Positions 20,801-30,440 of a stretch of 33,786 bases of DNA are shown here, piece by piece. Position numbers and translations under genes: made by a program. Numbering within the stretch: position 1 is the stretch's first letter; every line of letters begins with the position of its first letter. The notes below the pieces were generated by a model. It was given only the letters and a program-made list of their open reading frames with translations. It did not search any database and had not been told where the DNA came from. Origin of the DNA: a virus; IMG/VR virus record IMGVR_UViG_3300028025_000012, positions 1 through 33,786 of that record, one strand, 5' to 3'.

Positions 20801-20993
20801 AAGTCAAACTATCTTTTAATTGGTCTTCAAATGATAAGTTTATTATATTCTTATCACCTACTATTGATTTAATACTACTAAAATCAATTTTATTTTCTTT
20901 TTTAATACTTCTACCCATCTCAACTAACTCACCATAATCAGTGATAAAAATGTGGTCTAAGTTAAACTCCATATCTTTTCTATATATACTCAT
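20790..20993 (-). CDS. Hypothetical protein, 67 aa
   Basis: MSIYRKDMEFNLDHIFITDY begins a small acidic protein that overlaps the tape measure start by 11 bases. The β/α pattern (GELVEMGRSIKKENKIDFSS) is not recognised. The position just before the tape measure is where a tail chaperone often sits, but it is too short, and the better chaperone candidate is at 828-1538. It may help tape measure assembly. Confidence 0.6.
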   Translation of the reverse strand: MSIYRKDMEFNLDHIFITDYGELVEMGRSIKKENKIDFSSIKSIVGDKNIINLSFEDQLKDSLTYGE

Positions 20994-21003
20994 AATCTAT
21001 TTT

Positions 21004-22641
21004 TTAAGGACAAACAACTACGCTGCTTGTATTTCCTGTATTACTTACATTACCAACCCATTTATTACTTAAATTGCTTGTTGGTGCCCAACAATATTTG
21101 TTACCATTACCTGTAAATGTTGTTGTCAATCCTAAATCTGTAAAGAATTGAGTTACCGCGTTTGGTGATGATGTAGCAGCGTACACTGGTGTTTGTGGGT
21201 CAATATCAAAATTATTACACGCATCTAACGCTGAACCATAATCAGGTCCAATATAAAACTCATTACCTACAACAGTTGCAGTTGGGGTTGGTGTACTCGT
21301 TGGTGGAACACCTGTTGCTGTTGGCGTAGGAGTTGGTGTTGCAGTTGGTGGAACACCTGTTGCAGTCGGAGTTGGCGTTGGCGTACTTGTTGGAGGAACA
21401 CCAGTCGCTGTTGGTGTCGGAGTAGGAGTTTGAGTCACCACAATATCAGTAGGACATGTTCCTGCACTACAACTAAATCCTGATGCAATACTTATTGTCA
21501 TTCCATTATAACCAAACTCTTGTATTACACCGCCTGTATAATCCATACATCTATATCTAATACCGTTTGTTGCAAACACTTCACCTACTTGAACACTATT
21601 ACAATTATTATAAATAATACCTGCTGTTACAGGTTCAGGTCCACTTGTTGCACCTGTTACATTTAACTCAACACATACACAAGGTACTGATGGTGTTGAT
21701 GTTATAGTAGGAGTTGGAGTCGCAGTTCCAGTCGGAGTTGGTGTTGGAGTACTTGTTGGAGGAACACCTGTCGCAGTCGGAGTTGGAGTCGGTGTACTTC
21801 CTGATGGTACGTAACCTGTACAATCATAACCTGTAAGACAGTTACCAACACCTGGAATTACTATATAACTTGTGTCAATTCCACTTGTTCCTTCGGGAAA
21901 CCACTGAGGTACACCGAGAACTGTTTGGATACACTGTTTGTATGTACCTGGTCCAACTGTGAAAGCTCTTATTGTTCTTACACCATTACAATCATTATAG
22001 TCTAATGACGCAATCGTTCCACCTTCAGGAGGCGGTAAAGTGCTACCTGTTACTACAATCTCATAACAATAACAAGGATTTTGTGGTGTTGGTGTTGGAC
22101 CAGGAGTCGCAGTTGGAGTCGGCGTAGGGGTCGGAGTTGGAGTTGTTATATTAACATTTACTGCTGAACATATCTTATATAAACACTTCTCAGCAATAAA
22201 TCTAAACTCAAAAAAATACGTACCACTACTAAAACTTGCTAAACCATACTGTGCAGGTGTTATTGTGAACGTGTCACCAGTCCACGAACCTGTTGTTGGT
22301 AGAGTTGGTGGTATGTATGTCGTACCTCTTGTGTCCACAACCCTCCACGTGTTCATGTAAGTTTGGTTTGGAACCTGACAGTGTACGGATAAGTATGGAA
22401 CATTTATTATAGGTGTTATTATTGGACCTTTAAACGGATCAGTACCATTAAAATTAAAAGAACCATTATAAGTAAAGGTAATACTACTTGATGAAACGGT
22501 TGTAGCACTGAAACTTGTTACAGTACCTGAAATACACCTATTATTAATGTCGTGCACAATTTCCACGTCATATTCAGTCATCTCGTAATTTGGATATACG
22601 AAGTTTTGATTATTTACCTGTCCTACATATTGTCTACTCAT
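21004..22641 (-). CDS. Pro/Thr-linked, Cys-rich modular surface protein
   Basis: A 545-residue bead-on-string protein. An N-terminal β domain (1-165) is followed by a Pro/Thr linker (166-188), a Cys domain (190-281), a linker (282-318), a second Cys domain (319-403), a linker (404-456) and a C-terminal β domain (457-545). The two Cys domains are related: each starts CxC, then has a YNxCN motif (DYNDCNGV, IYNNCNSV) and later Cys. The linkers repeat TPTPTPTATGVPPTS. It is probably a flexible virion appendage or receptor-binding protein. Each mature domain has few charges, typical of exposed structures, and the linkers are candidate O-glycan carriers. Confidence 0.7.
   Translation of the reverse strand: MSRQYVGQVNNQNFVYPNYEMTEYDVEIVHDINNRCISGTVTSFSATTVSSSSITFTYNGSFNFNGTDPFKGPIITPIINVPYLSVHCQVPNQTYMNTWRVVDTRGTTYIPPTLPTTGSWTGDTFTITPAQYGLASFSSGTYFFEFRFIAEKCLYKICSAVNVNITTPTPTPTPTPTATPGPTPTPQNPCYCYEIVVTGSTLPPPEGGTIASLDYNDCNGVRTIRAFTVGPGTYKQCIQTVLGVPQWFPEGTSGIDTSYIVIPGVGNCLTGYDCTGYVPSGSTPTPTPTATGVPPTSTPTPTPTGTATPTPTITSTPSVPCVCVELNVTGATSGPEPVTAGIIYNNCNSVQVGEVFATNGIRYRCMDYTGGVIQEFGYNGMTISIASGFSCSAGTCPTDIVVTQTPTPTPTATGVPPTSTPTPTPTATGVPPTATPTPTPTATGVPPTSTPTPTATVVGNEFYIGPDYGSALDACNNFDIDPQTPVYAATSSPNAVTQFFTDLGLTTTFTGNGNKYCWAPTSNLSNKWVGNVSNTGNTSSVVVCP
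21274..22146 (-). repeat. Three Pro/Thr linker repeat blocks
   Basis: DNA encoding linker 3 (21274-21432), linker 2 (21688-21798) and linker 1 (22078-22146). In each, GTTGG/GTCGG-type units on the plus strand encode TPTPTPTATGVPP repeats. The units are near-identical in protein but vary at third codon positions, pointing to older duplications kept by selection. Related short tracts occur at 24947-25003 and 30376-30413. Confidence 0.8.
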
Positions 22642-22679
22642 ACTATTAAATATAAATTATTGATTATCGGTTTCTTAAT

Positions 22680-24392
22680 TTAGTTAATTTGAGACCAACT
22701 TGACCCATTATGATAAAACAAGTTAGAACCACTCACAGCTAATGAACCTACACTTCCTGTTGGTAAAGTTGATTGTTCTGCTAAAGTCATTACACTTGTA
22801 ATATTAGCTGAACCTGTAACATATACAGAACCAGTTACATTTAATGAACCTGTAATTTCTAAACTATTTGTAAATTGTGGTACAGAACCTGTTATATTAT
22901 TATTCTTTCTAAAAAAAACAGAAGTACCATCATCAATCGTAAAGTCATTTTTTGTTTGTGAAAATAAAATTCTTTTAGCAATTGAACCAGAAATATTTAC
23001 CATACGTAAATATGATGCACCAGCGTCACCTGATTGTAAATTCAATTCATTATTTGGACCACTTAAATAATTTTGTGTTAATGTATTACCTGTTTTATTT
23101 TGAAGTATAATATCTGTAAAAGTGTTAGAACCTGTTATTCTAAGTGGTCCCTCAATATTTACTGAACCACTAACATTTAACGAACCTGTTATTTGGGTAT
23201 TATTTGAAATAGTTGTTGCTGCGTTTAATCTTAATGTTTGATTTGCAACAGTCCCATTCATAACACCATAAATCAATCCTTCATTTTGATAATTTGTTCT
23301 TAATAAACTATCAATAACTAATGTGTTATTTACTGTACCTGTTAAGTTTGTACCAGCGTAATATCCTAAACCAATATTATTTGACCCTGTCATATTTGCA
23401 AACGCACCACCTCCAATAATTGTATTATTTGAACCAGTAAGAACATTCTGCATCGCGTAACTACCTATTGCAATATTTTCAGCACCACTTTCTAATCTGT
23501 TTAATGTAAATCTCGGACCAATACCCATATTATTAAATCCGTCACCTCTATAATTTGCTAACGTTGAAGTACCAATAGCCATTGTTGATGAACCAGTTGC
23601 CATTAAACCTAAATTGGAAAAACCAATTGAAGTATTTTCATTTCCAGTTCTTAAATTACCTAAATTACTTGCACCAATCGCGGTATTAAATGAACCACTG
23701 ATATTATTAGCTAAATTTGACGCACCAATAGCTGTATTTGAACTACCTACTGAATTATTGGTTAAATTTGAACGACCAATTGCTGTATTAGCTGTGCCAG
23801 TTGCACCTACACCAGTAAAGAGTAACGAGTTATTTCCTACTCTTGTATTTGTAACACTTGTACTACCTGCTGCCTTTCCAACAACAACACTATTAAAAGT
23901 ACTATCTGACGTGGAAGTAATAGAACCACTAACAGCAACTGAACCTGATATATCAACTCTATTTGCTAATGTAGTTAAAGTATTTCTGCTGAACGCAATC
24001 GTGCCGAAGTCTGAACCGCTACCAAAATATAAACTATCTTCTTGTAATGATGAAATTATAGTTCCAGTAGAGTTTTGAAATGTTATACCACCACCATTTA
24101 AAGCTGTTATGTCATTTGATATTGTATTACGTAAGGTTAATGAACCTGTTATACCAACGTTATTTGTTGTGTTCCATACGCTACCTGTTAGTGCAAATAA
24201 ACTATCACCACTTGTCCCTGATGAACCAGCAGCACCTGAACTTCCACTCGTTCCTGAGGTTCCTGACGCACCGATAATATTTTCTCTTGTTACTTTAAAA
24301 GTGGTTGTTTGACCACTATTGTTCATTACCAAATACGCACCTGCTGTGTTTCCCGTAAATAAAGGTAATTCTGAAATTTTTGTATTAGCCAT
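22680..24392 (-). CDS. Tail/head fibre with YadA-head-like repeats
   Basis: This 570-residue protein has an N-terminal attachment domain (MANTKISELPLFTGNTAGAY), a short collagen-like tract (GTSGTSGSSGAAGSSGTSG, about 44-62), and GDSLFALTGSVWNTTN. Many copies of a 14-15-residue repeat of the type GSxNTAIGxSNLxNN follow (about 175-330), as in the β-roll heads of YadA-type trimeric adhesins. It then has a TGSL-rich β region and a C-terminal PTGSVGSLAVSGSNLFYHNG motif also found in the 961-aa fibre. It is probably a trimeric fibre. The large plus-strand frame inside it is a shadow of repeat composition. Confidence 0.75.
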   Translation of the reverse strand: MANTKISELPLFTGNTAGAYLVMNNSGQTTTFKVTRENIIGASGTSGTSGSSGAAGSSGTSGDSLFALTGSVWNTTNNVGITGSLTLRNTISNDITALNGGGITFQNSTGTIISSLQEDSLYFGSGSDFGTIAFSRNTLTTLANRVDISGSVAVSGSITSTSDSTFNSVVVGKAAGSTSVTNTRVGNNSLLFTGVGATGTANTAIGRSNLTNNSVGSSNTAIGASNLANNISGSFNTAIGASNLGNLRTGNENTSIGFSNLGLMATGSSTMAIGTSTLANYRGDGFNNMGIGPRFTLNRLESGAENIAIGSYAMQNVLTGSNNTIIGGGAFANMTGSNNIGLGYYAGTNLTGTVNNTLVIDSLLRTNYQNEGLIYGVMNGTVANQTLRLNAATTISNNTQITGSLNVSGSVNIEGPLRITGSNTFTDIILQNKTGNTLTQNYLSGPNNELNLQSGDAGASYLRMVNISGSIAKRILFSQTKNDFTIDDGTSVFFRKNNNITGSVPQFTNSLEITGSLNVTGSVYVTGSANITSVMTLAEQSTLPTGSVGSLAVSGSNLFYHNGSSWSQIN

Positions 24393-24412
24393 AATATAAT
24401 TTTTTTTTAATT

Positions 24413-27400
24413 TTAATTTTGTATATCAATATTATTTCCGTCTTCGGTTGTTAGTTCGTCACCATCTTCACTTAGTAAGTGGAAAGTAGGTGCGGTGTCT
24501 GTAAATAGTACCTCAACATCAAACTCAAAATGGTATATTGTATTTCTTGCTGTTGTTGGTGGTAATGGTGGTGTAAAATCAGGTATAGGAACGTTTTGTG
24601 CAATTACACCTGAACCTAAACCTGGTATAAATTGAACCGTCGATCTTGTATATATTAATTGTCTTACAATACCCTTATCACCATCTTCTTCATCTTGTGT
24701 ATAATATTTCTGATATATATTTATTGTTGCACCCTTAAATCCTGCTGTATTACCTACAATAGCTATAATATTTATGTTAGTAATACCAGTAAATGTATAT
24801 TGATATAACTTATCAATCTCACTATATCGTTGTTGTCCTAACAATACATAACTTAAATCAGGTAATAACGTTTCGTAATAAGGAGTTTTAGTTATTGTTA
24901 AATTAATACTTCTTGTATTAAGATTTAATCCTGATGATGTAGGTGTTATTGGAATTGGCGTTGCAGTTGGAGTCGGAGTAGGAACAGTTGGGATTGTTGA
25001 TCCTGTTGTTATTACACCTAACGCTGTTGCTGCACTTGTGAACGCTGTACATCCTGTAAATACGTTTAACCTTGCTTGTGTTTGTCCACTATTAATTAAG
25101 AACACATCGTTCTGTTGATTGAATATTGTTGTTACTGGTTCATCTTCTAATTGTGCTAAGAAGAAAAAGCGTTGCGGGTCATAATTCCAATCTATAAGTC
25201 CACCATTATTATAGGTATTTTCAGTTATTTCATTTATACTAAACGGTATGTATGGTGCTGATGCACCACTACCAAATTGAATTGAACTTGTATATCCTGT
25301 TGCTGCACCACCTAACGCACCAATAAAATAATCGTACAATATACTCCAATAATATAAACTATCATAAACCGTTTCAGCACTAAAATCTGTCTTAAACTTA
25401 TATATATAAGATGGTTGATCACAATAATAATATTGGAAATACCTTTCAGGGAACTGTTTTGGTGTAGAGTTATACTGCACTAATTGTACTTGTGTCAACT
25501 CATAATTCGTTAAGTTGAAGTTGTTAATACTATTCCACGTGAAGTACTGGTTGTTGATTTTAATTAAATCGTTCACCTTCAAGTTCTTTACATCATTTAA
25601 CTTCAAATCAAAATAACCATCTATAAATCTTGTTTCCTTGTTGAATATATTACCCACCCTATTTTCGTAGAATAGATTATACATACCATTATTGGTATAA
25701 GTGTTATAACTTATAATTGCTTCGTTAGGATTGATGGAAGTTTTTTCTGATTGGAATAAGTTACATATACTATCGTTTGTAATTTTATTACTATCAGGGT
25801 TTCCCATCGGCATCGTATGGCTAATTACAGGTGAAATAAGAGACCCTGATGGTGCAGTACCACTTGCGTTAGTTACCTTAAAATAGTTCGTTGTTACCCC
25901 CGTTAAACCGATTGTAGTACCTGTTGCTAAGAAAGGATTGAAGTTACCTAAGTTAAAGAATAATTTAGGTTTGGTTTTAACACCTTTATAAATCCAATCC
26001 ACCGCAGTTCCAACCTCTTGTGAACTTTCTGCGTAGTTAATACCTAATGGTATTTTAACTGCACCTGCTGGAAAGTCAGGATTGTTGTTTGGGTTCCACT
26101 GTCTAATCATCTCAGGTGAGAAAGTGGTTTCAATCTTTTTAGTTTGTGCTTTAAAATCAGTAGCGTTCACCTGCTTCAAGTAACCATAAACAAATCCCTT
26201 GCTATCTTTCCAGTCCTTGTTACCTTGATCCCCGTCCTCTAAGTCAGTTAATATCAATTCGCTTTCTACGAAGTTCTGCGCAGGTTGTACTTTAAATCCT
26301 TTATCATAAGATAGTTTGTCTGTCCAATCATATATATTACCTGTACCAATATAATAGTCATAACTTTCTACATTAATTTGTAGTGGGTCATCCTCATCAG
26401 GTATAAATAATAAATTGAATTTCTTAGCTATTGAACTAAGTATATCTATCTGTTTAATATTCTTATCTATCACCTGTCCAAAATCTACATAATTTCCCTC
26501 GTCAATCCCAATAATTTGATTTGTTTGACCTGGTAAAAAGGACATAGGTTGATTTGATATTGGAACTGTTGCACTTGAACTGTAATAGGCTTGACCTGCA
26601 CCAAATGTTTTTGTAAATCCTGTTGTCAGTGGTGGTATGTTAATTACATAATCATCAAATCCACCAAAAGGTAAAAAGCGTAATGTAAGGTAACCCGTAA
26701 TTGTGTCACTACAAAAGGCTGGTGTACCTGTATTTGCTCTAACAACATAAGCGTTCCATATTCTTGTTGCACCTGAGGTCGTTAAGGTCCATCTTAACTC
26801 AACACCATCCGATGTAAAGGTTTGTGGTGGCTGAGTTTGAAAGGATAGTTTAGCACTGTCATCACTGAAGTACCCATACATGTATAATAATTTGAACCAG
26901 GGTATTTTCTTGAACGAACCACCTATCTTATATCCATTTTGATTGAATATCATTTCCATCAAGGAGTATATATTCATTGATGGCTTCAATTGGTTGTCCC
27001 TAATACCATCTTCAGGTGAATTAATTCTATATCTGTCTGCACCTGCTGAATAAGCAGCTGCTGCGTTTGCAAAACTACCTGTAATAGTAGTTGTATATAA
27101 AGATGTACCTGTTGTTCCTGTAAATAATACGTTATTAAAGCTACCTGATGTAGCGTAATTGTAACCATTATGTACGACAGGGTACATAAAGTTAGATGGA
27201 ACTTCTCCTGGACTTTTTAAAGTTTCATATCTCCACTTACTTAACACATTATCCTGCGTAAAATAGTGGTTCATATAAAAATCTACGTCCCTAAAATCAA
27301 GGTCTTTCAATAGTTTTGTTCCCACATTACCATATAAATCGCCGATGTTTGAGTATAATGTTACATCATATTCTATCTTGCTATTCAATACGGACACTGA

Positions 27401-28108
27401 GTTTAACTTCATGTACCCAATAAAGTAACTTACATCGTCAAGTAATACGTTACACTGCACCTTTTTTAGTACATCAAAATATAAACCTATACTATCCACG
27501 TTAAAAAAGTCCTCAAAAAACCTATTGTTCTTTTTAGAACCAGGTAATTTAAGTCCTACTGAATAGTCTGAGTTTCTTTTACTTATGTCCTCAATTTCTG
27601 CGAAGGATTTATTGATTGTAATTGGTATATCATCATACAAATCTAAAAAGTCATATGATGGTACTGAAAAATCTGTTAGCTGTTCGTTAGGTATAAAATA
27701 TATATTAAACGTTCCACCTGATGTTGGGATTCCAGCTTGTCTAAAATATAATATATCGTTTGATAATACGTTTGTATAGTCCACGTTAAATTGTGACCAA
27801 CTATCAAATACCTTTTTTGTAAATGGTTCGTCAGGATGTTTAACTGATATTGAAAAATAGTTTGAACCTATTGTGGTTTGATATAATCTACAATTCCAAT
27901 AAACCGTACCAGGACAATTTGCTTTAATACCAATATATCCTGTACTTGTTCCAAAAGAACCTACGTATGGGTCTGTAACTGTACCTGTACCTGTATAACC
28001 TGATGTTGCACCAGCAGTTTCTACAACTGTAAAAGCTGTATTACCTGTTACTGTAACACTTGATGGTCTATTTGTTCTTACTCTTAATACTGTTTGTTGT
28101 TGACTCAT
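24413..28108 (-). CDS. Large tail-tip (hub/receptor-binding) protein
   Basis: A 1231-residue protein. The segment SKRNSDYSVGLKLPGSKKNN (about 175-200) followed by FFEDFFNVDSIGLYFDVLKK is the signature of a large tail-tip protein common in Bacteroidota siphophages, judged by eye. The rest is aromatic, Asn/Ser/Thr-rich β structure. A Pro/Thr linker (PTVPTPTPTATPIPITPTSS) near residue 1040 separates a C-terminal domain with a final acidic LLSEDGDELTTEDGNNIDIQ. It probably forms the central tail hub or host-binding tip together with the 527-aa neighbour, four bases upstream. Confidence 0.65.
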   Translation of the reverse strand: MSQQQTVLRVRTNRPSSVTVTGNTAFTVVETAGATSGYTGTGTVTDPYVGSFGTSTGYIGIKANCPGTVYWNCRLYQTTIGSNYFSISVKHPDEPFTKKVFDSWSQFNVDYTNVLSNDILYFRQAGIPTSGGTFNIYFIPNEQLTDFSVPSYDFLDLYDDIPITINKSFAEIEDISKRNSDYSVGLKLPGSKKNNRFFEDFFNVDSIGLYFDVLKKVQCNVLLDDVSYFIGYMKLNSVSVLNSKIEYDVTLYSNIGDLYGNVGTKLLKDLDFRDVDFYMNHYFTQDNVLSKWRYETLKSPGEVPSNFMYPVVHNGYNYATSGSFNNVLFTGTTGTSLYTTTITGSFANAAAAYSAGADRYRINSPEDGIRDNQLKPSMNIYSLMEMIFNQNGYKIGGSFKKIPWFKLLYMYGYFSDDSAKLSFQTQPPQTFTSDGVELRWTLTTSGATRIWNAYVVRANTGTPAFCSDTITGYLTLRFLPFGGFDDYVINIPPLTTGFTKTFGAGQAYYSSSATVPISNQPMSFLPGQTNQIIGIDEGNYVDFGQVIDKNIKQIDILSSIAKKFNLLFIPDEDDPLQINVESYDYYIGTGNIYDWTDKLSYDKGFKVQPAQNFVESELILTDLEDGDQGNKDWKDSKGFVYGYLKQVNATDFKAQTKKIETTFSPEMIRQWNPNNNPDFPAGAVKIPLGINYAESSQEVGTAVDWIYKGVKTKPKLFFNLGNFNPFLATGTTIGLTGVTTNYFKVTNASGTAPSGSLISPVISHTMPMGNPDSNKITNDSICNLFQSEKTSINPNEAIISYNTYTNNGMYNLFYENRVGNIFNKETRFIDGYFDLKLNDVKNLKVNDLIKINNQYFTWNSINNFNLTNYELTQVQLVQYNSTPKQFPERYFQYYYCDQPSYIYKFKTDFSAETVYDSLYYWSILYDYFIGALGGAATGYTSSIQFGSGASAPYIPFSINEITENTYNNGGLIDWNYDPQRFFFLAQLEDEPVTTIFNQQNDVFLINSGQTQARLNVFTGCTAFTSAATALGVITTGSTIPTVPTPTPTATPIPITPTSSGLNLNTRSINLTITKTPYYETLLPDLSYVLLGQQRYSEIDKLYQYTFTGITNINIIAIVGNTAGFKGATINIYQKYYTQDEEDGDKGIVRQLIYTRSTVQFIPGLGSGVIAQNVPIPDFTPPLPPTTARNTIYHFEFDVEVLFTDTAPTFHLLSEDGDELTTEDGNNIDIQN

Positions 28109-28111
28109 ATA

Positions 28112-29695
28112 TTAGAAACCTTTATTCACAAAAAAGTTATTTGCAACCTTCATCGTGATTTTATATTTATTTAATTTTTGGTGCTTCTTAGTGATTGTTT
28201 CCACCTCAGTTGATAATACTTGTACTGGATTTAAATCCTTATACACTTTATCTTGTCTATCCATCGGTGATATATAATCAGGTTTCATGATGTAGACTTG
28301 TGGAGAGTAGAACATTTCTTCTAACCACTGACCTACTGAAACTGAAATAAAATCTGTTTCTAATACAATCTCTTGCTCAATATCTGTTGCAAAAGTCTTA
28401 ATGGTTCTACCCACATTTCTATCGGGAGAAGCAAGATTGGTTGAATAATATCTACTATCATATGTTTGTCTTGATATTTTTTTAGTGTCTTGTCTGTAAG
28501 CTGTTACAGTATAATAATCATATCCACCTCTTGTATTTAACCATACTAATCTTGTATTTTGAGGTAGACAGTTTTGATTTATGTAGAAATAGAACAACTC
28601 ACTGATTGGTCCTATTGGTCCAGCAGTAGTTCTATTACCGCTGTTTGTAGCCCATCCATAACATAATTGAACTGTATAATAAGCTACGTTGGTGAAGTCT
28701 ATTGTTGCGAATATATTGTTAATATCAACTGGTCCACAAGGTAGTGCGTTGATTGTTACAGTGTCAGTATAACCTGTTGGTGATGGATTTTGTGCTGCGA
28801 AATTCAATTGTTGCCAAAAGTATTGTACTCGGTTATTGTTCTCATCGTAAAATTGGAAGTAACAAAAATCTGTTTCAGTATATTGTCTATCACCAGTTAA
28901 ACCGTTTAGATAGTATAATACATAATTTTCATCAGTTTGTATATACTGCACACGTGGTGCATCGGTAAGAAACCTTGATGTTTCACTTGCTTCAGGTAAT
29001 GATGGTCCACTCATTAAGAACTGACTCATCGGTGATAAGTTTAAGTTACTATCAATTGTTGCACTATAACCACCATTCAATTCAGCAACCTGTCCTACTG
29101 TTTGATCGTAGTTAGGTAATATATATTTGTCATATAATTGGAAAGTGCCACCGAATAAATCAAAATACTTACCTGTATTTGTGTAGCCACTAAACGTGTC
29201 ATATACAGTAGGACAATCAGGTACTGGTGACCAGTGTTCAAAATCGTTTGTTGGTGTTCCACCAGTATATTCTGTTACTAATGTTGTGCCACTCAAATAT
29301 CTATAACCATACTTGAAGTTAGCTGTAATATTATTTTTATACGTATTGTTGATATTGATTTGTGTATTGGTTGTCTGCCAATCGTTTAACCAATAAAATG
29401 TGTAGTGTTCTGCTTGAATATAATTTGATAGATAGTCATAAGGTCTTACATTAAAGTTGTAGGTGTATGTCGCACCATTTTGTGACACGTTATACGGAAC
29501 TACAGCCATACTACCAACCTTGCTATCATCAGCGTATAGGTCAACAACCATTTCCATTGAGGGAACATATGTGGTCCCTGTTAGATTTATATTGTATGTG
29601 TTACCACGTTGGTAAATCATGTCTGCTGATCTTCTCACTTGTGAGTAGCTGTTAATTGGACTACCACTTACTATTCCTGAATATCCAAAACTCAT
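28112..29695 (-). CDS. Tail-tip / distal tail structural protein, 527 aa
   Basis: Starts MSFGYSGIVSGSPINSYSQV. A β-rich N-terminal domain is followed by repeated immunoglobulin-like strands rich in Tyr and Asn, and by a lysine-rich end (TITKKHQKLNKYKITMKVAN). Only a few Cys are present. It overlaps the neck gene start by 4 bases and precedes the 1231-aa tail-tip gene, so it is probably part of the distal tail. No diagnostic motif seen. Confidence 0.55.
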   Translation of the reverse strand: MSFGYSGIVSGSPINSYSQVRRSADMIYQRGNTYNINLTGTTYVPSMEMVVDLYADDSKVGSMAVVPYNVSQNGATYTYNFNVRPYDYLSNYIQAEHYTFYWLNDWQTTNTQININNTYKNNITANFKYGYRYLSGTTLVTEYTGGTPTNDFEHWSPVPDCPTVYDTFSGYTNTGKYFDLFGGTFQLYDKYILPNYDQTVGQVAELNGGYSATIDSNLNLSPMSQFLMSGPSLPEASETSRFLTDAPRVQYIQTDENYVLYYLNGLTGDRQYTETDFCYFQFYDENNNRVQYFWQQLNFAAQNPSPTGYTDTVTINALPCGPVDINNIFATIDFTNVAYYTVQLCYGWATNSGNRTTAGPIGPISELFYFYINQNCLPQNTRLVWLNTRGGYDYYTVTAYRQDTKKISRQTYDSRYYSTNLASPDRNVGRTIKTFATDIEQEIVLETDFISVSVGQWLEEMFYSPQVYIMKPDYISPMDRQDKVYKDLNPVQVLSTEVETITKKHQKLNKYKITMKVANNFFVNKGF

Positions 29696-30336
29696 ATTGT
29701 TTCTGTTTTAGTGCTGATAAAAATAGTGTCTACCATATCTACAAACTGTTCGAACGTATATTGTTCTAACGCGTCCATAAACACCGGACTTGACTCTAAT
29801 TGATCATAAAATTTATCTTCTATATTTGCTGGTAAAATACCAAACTCTTTTATGTTCTTTTGTATAGCGAACGCCATACCTCGTTGTAAGTCTATATTAA
29901 ACCTTACATTTTTTTCTTTTATCCAATCAAGCAATACTTTCATTGGTAGTGCTTTCTTTCCTTTCTTAATACGTGACCTATTGATAATATACGCAGTAGA
30001 AACTTGTGATTGTAGTGATTTATATTTTACATTCGTATTATCTGTTGCGAATATTCCCCTCGCAGTCATCCAATCTAATATCGCATCAATAGGTACGCCT
30101 TTCTTTCCCTTTTGTCTACCTGACTGCACCCACTGGAAATAGTCATTAGCGAATATTTGGAAACTTATAACTCCCTTACGTGATGTGGGTTCTACCATAA
30201 TAGACGCACGAAGTGAACCAGTAGCAACTTTATTGCCAGTTCCAAATCGTTGTTTTGCTGAATAGGGATATTCTTTAAGGTCTAATACCCCTTTCAACAC
30301 ATCATCCATTATACTTGTTATAGTTTCTATATCCAT
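29692..30336 (-). CDS. HK97-gp10-like neck / head-tail joining protein
   Basis: This 214-residue protein contains ATGSLRASIMVEPTSRKGVI, FANDYFQWVQSGRQKGKKGV and two similar IDAILDWMTARGI / MKVLLDWIKEKNV segments. It ends its core with RGMAFAIQKNIKEFGILPAN, like the AxAIxKxIxEKGIxP helix of HK97 gp10-type tail-completion proteins. It should act at the head-tail interface. It overlaps the next gene by 4 bases and follows a 26-aa Pro/Thr mini-frame. Confidence 0.65.
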   Translation of the reverse strand: MDIETITSIMDDVLKGVLDLKEYPYSAKQRFGTGNKVATGSLRASIMVEPTSRKGVISFQIFANDYFQWVQSGRQKGKKGVPIDAILDWMTARGIFATDNTNVKYKSLQSQVSTAYIINRSRIKKGKKALPMKVLLDWIKEKNVRFNIDLQRGMAFAIQKNIKEFGILPANIEDKFYDQLESSPVFMDALEQYTFEQFVDMVDTIFISTKTETI

Positions 30337-30347
30337 TATATTATTTA

Positions 30348-30428
30348 TTAATCTTCATTATACAACTCATCAGGAAAAATTGGTGCTGGAGTTGGGGTCG
30401 GGGTTGGGGTTATTTGTATTTCTATCAT
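30348..30428 (-). CDS. Pro/Thr mini-frame, 26 aa
   Basis: A short frame, MIEIQITPTPTPTPAPIFPD followed by ELYNED, lies between the collagen-like fibre and the neck gene. It carries the same TPTPTP tract as the linkers in the 545-aa and 1231-aa proteins, joined to an acidic end. It has an A/T-rich leader and normal stop. It may be a real peptide, or a remnant of linker DNA moved by recombination between repeats. Confidence 0.45.
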   Translation of the reverse strand: MIEIQITPTPTPTPAPIFPDELYNED

Positions 30429-30440
30429 ATTGTTTTATTT

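Noticed and set aside
23614-24078. Plus-strand frame of 154 codons opposite the 570-aa fibre
   Set aside because: It is the reverse reading of Thr/Ser/Asn/Gly-rich repeat codons (Pro/Leu/Val-rich product) and has no context; the minus gene is clearly real.
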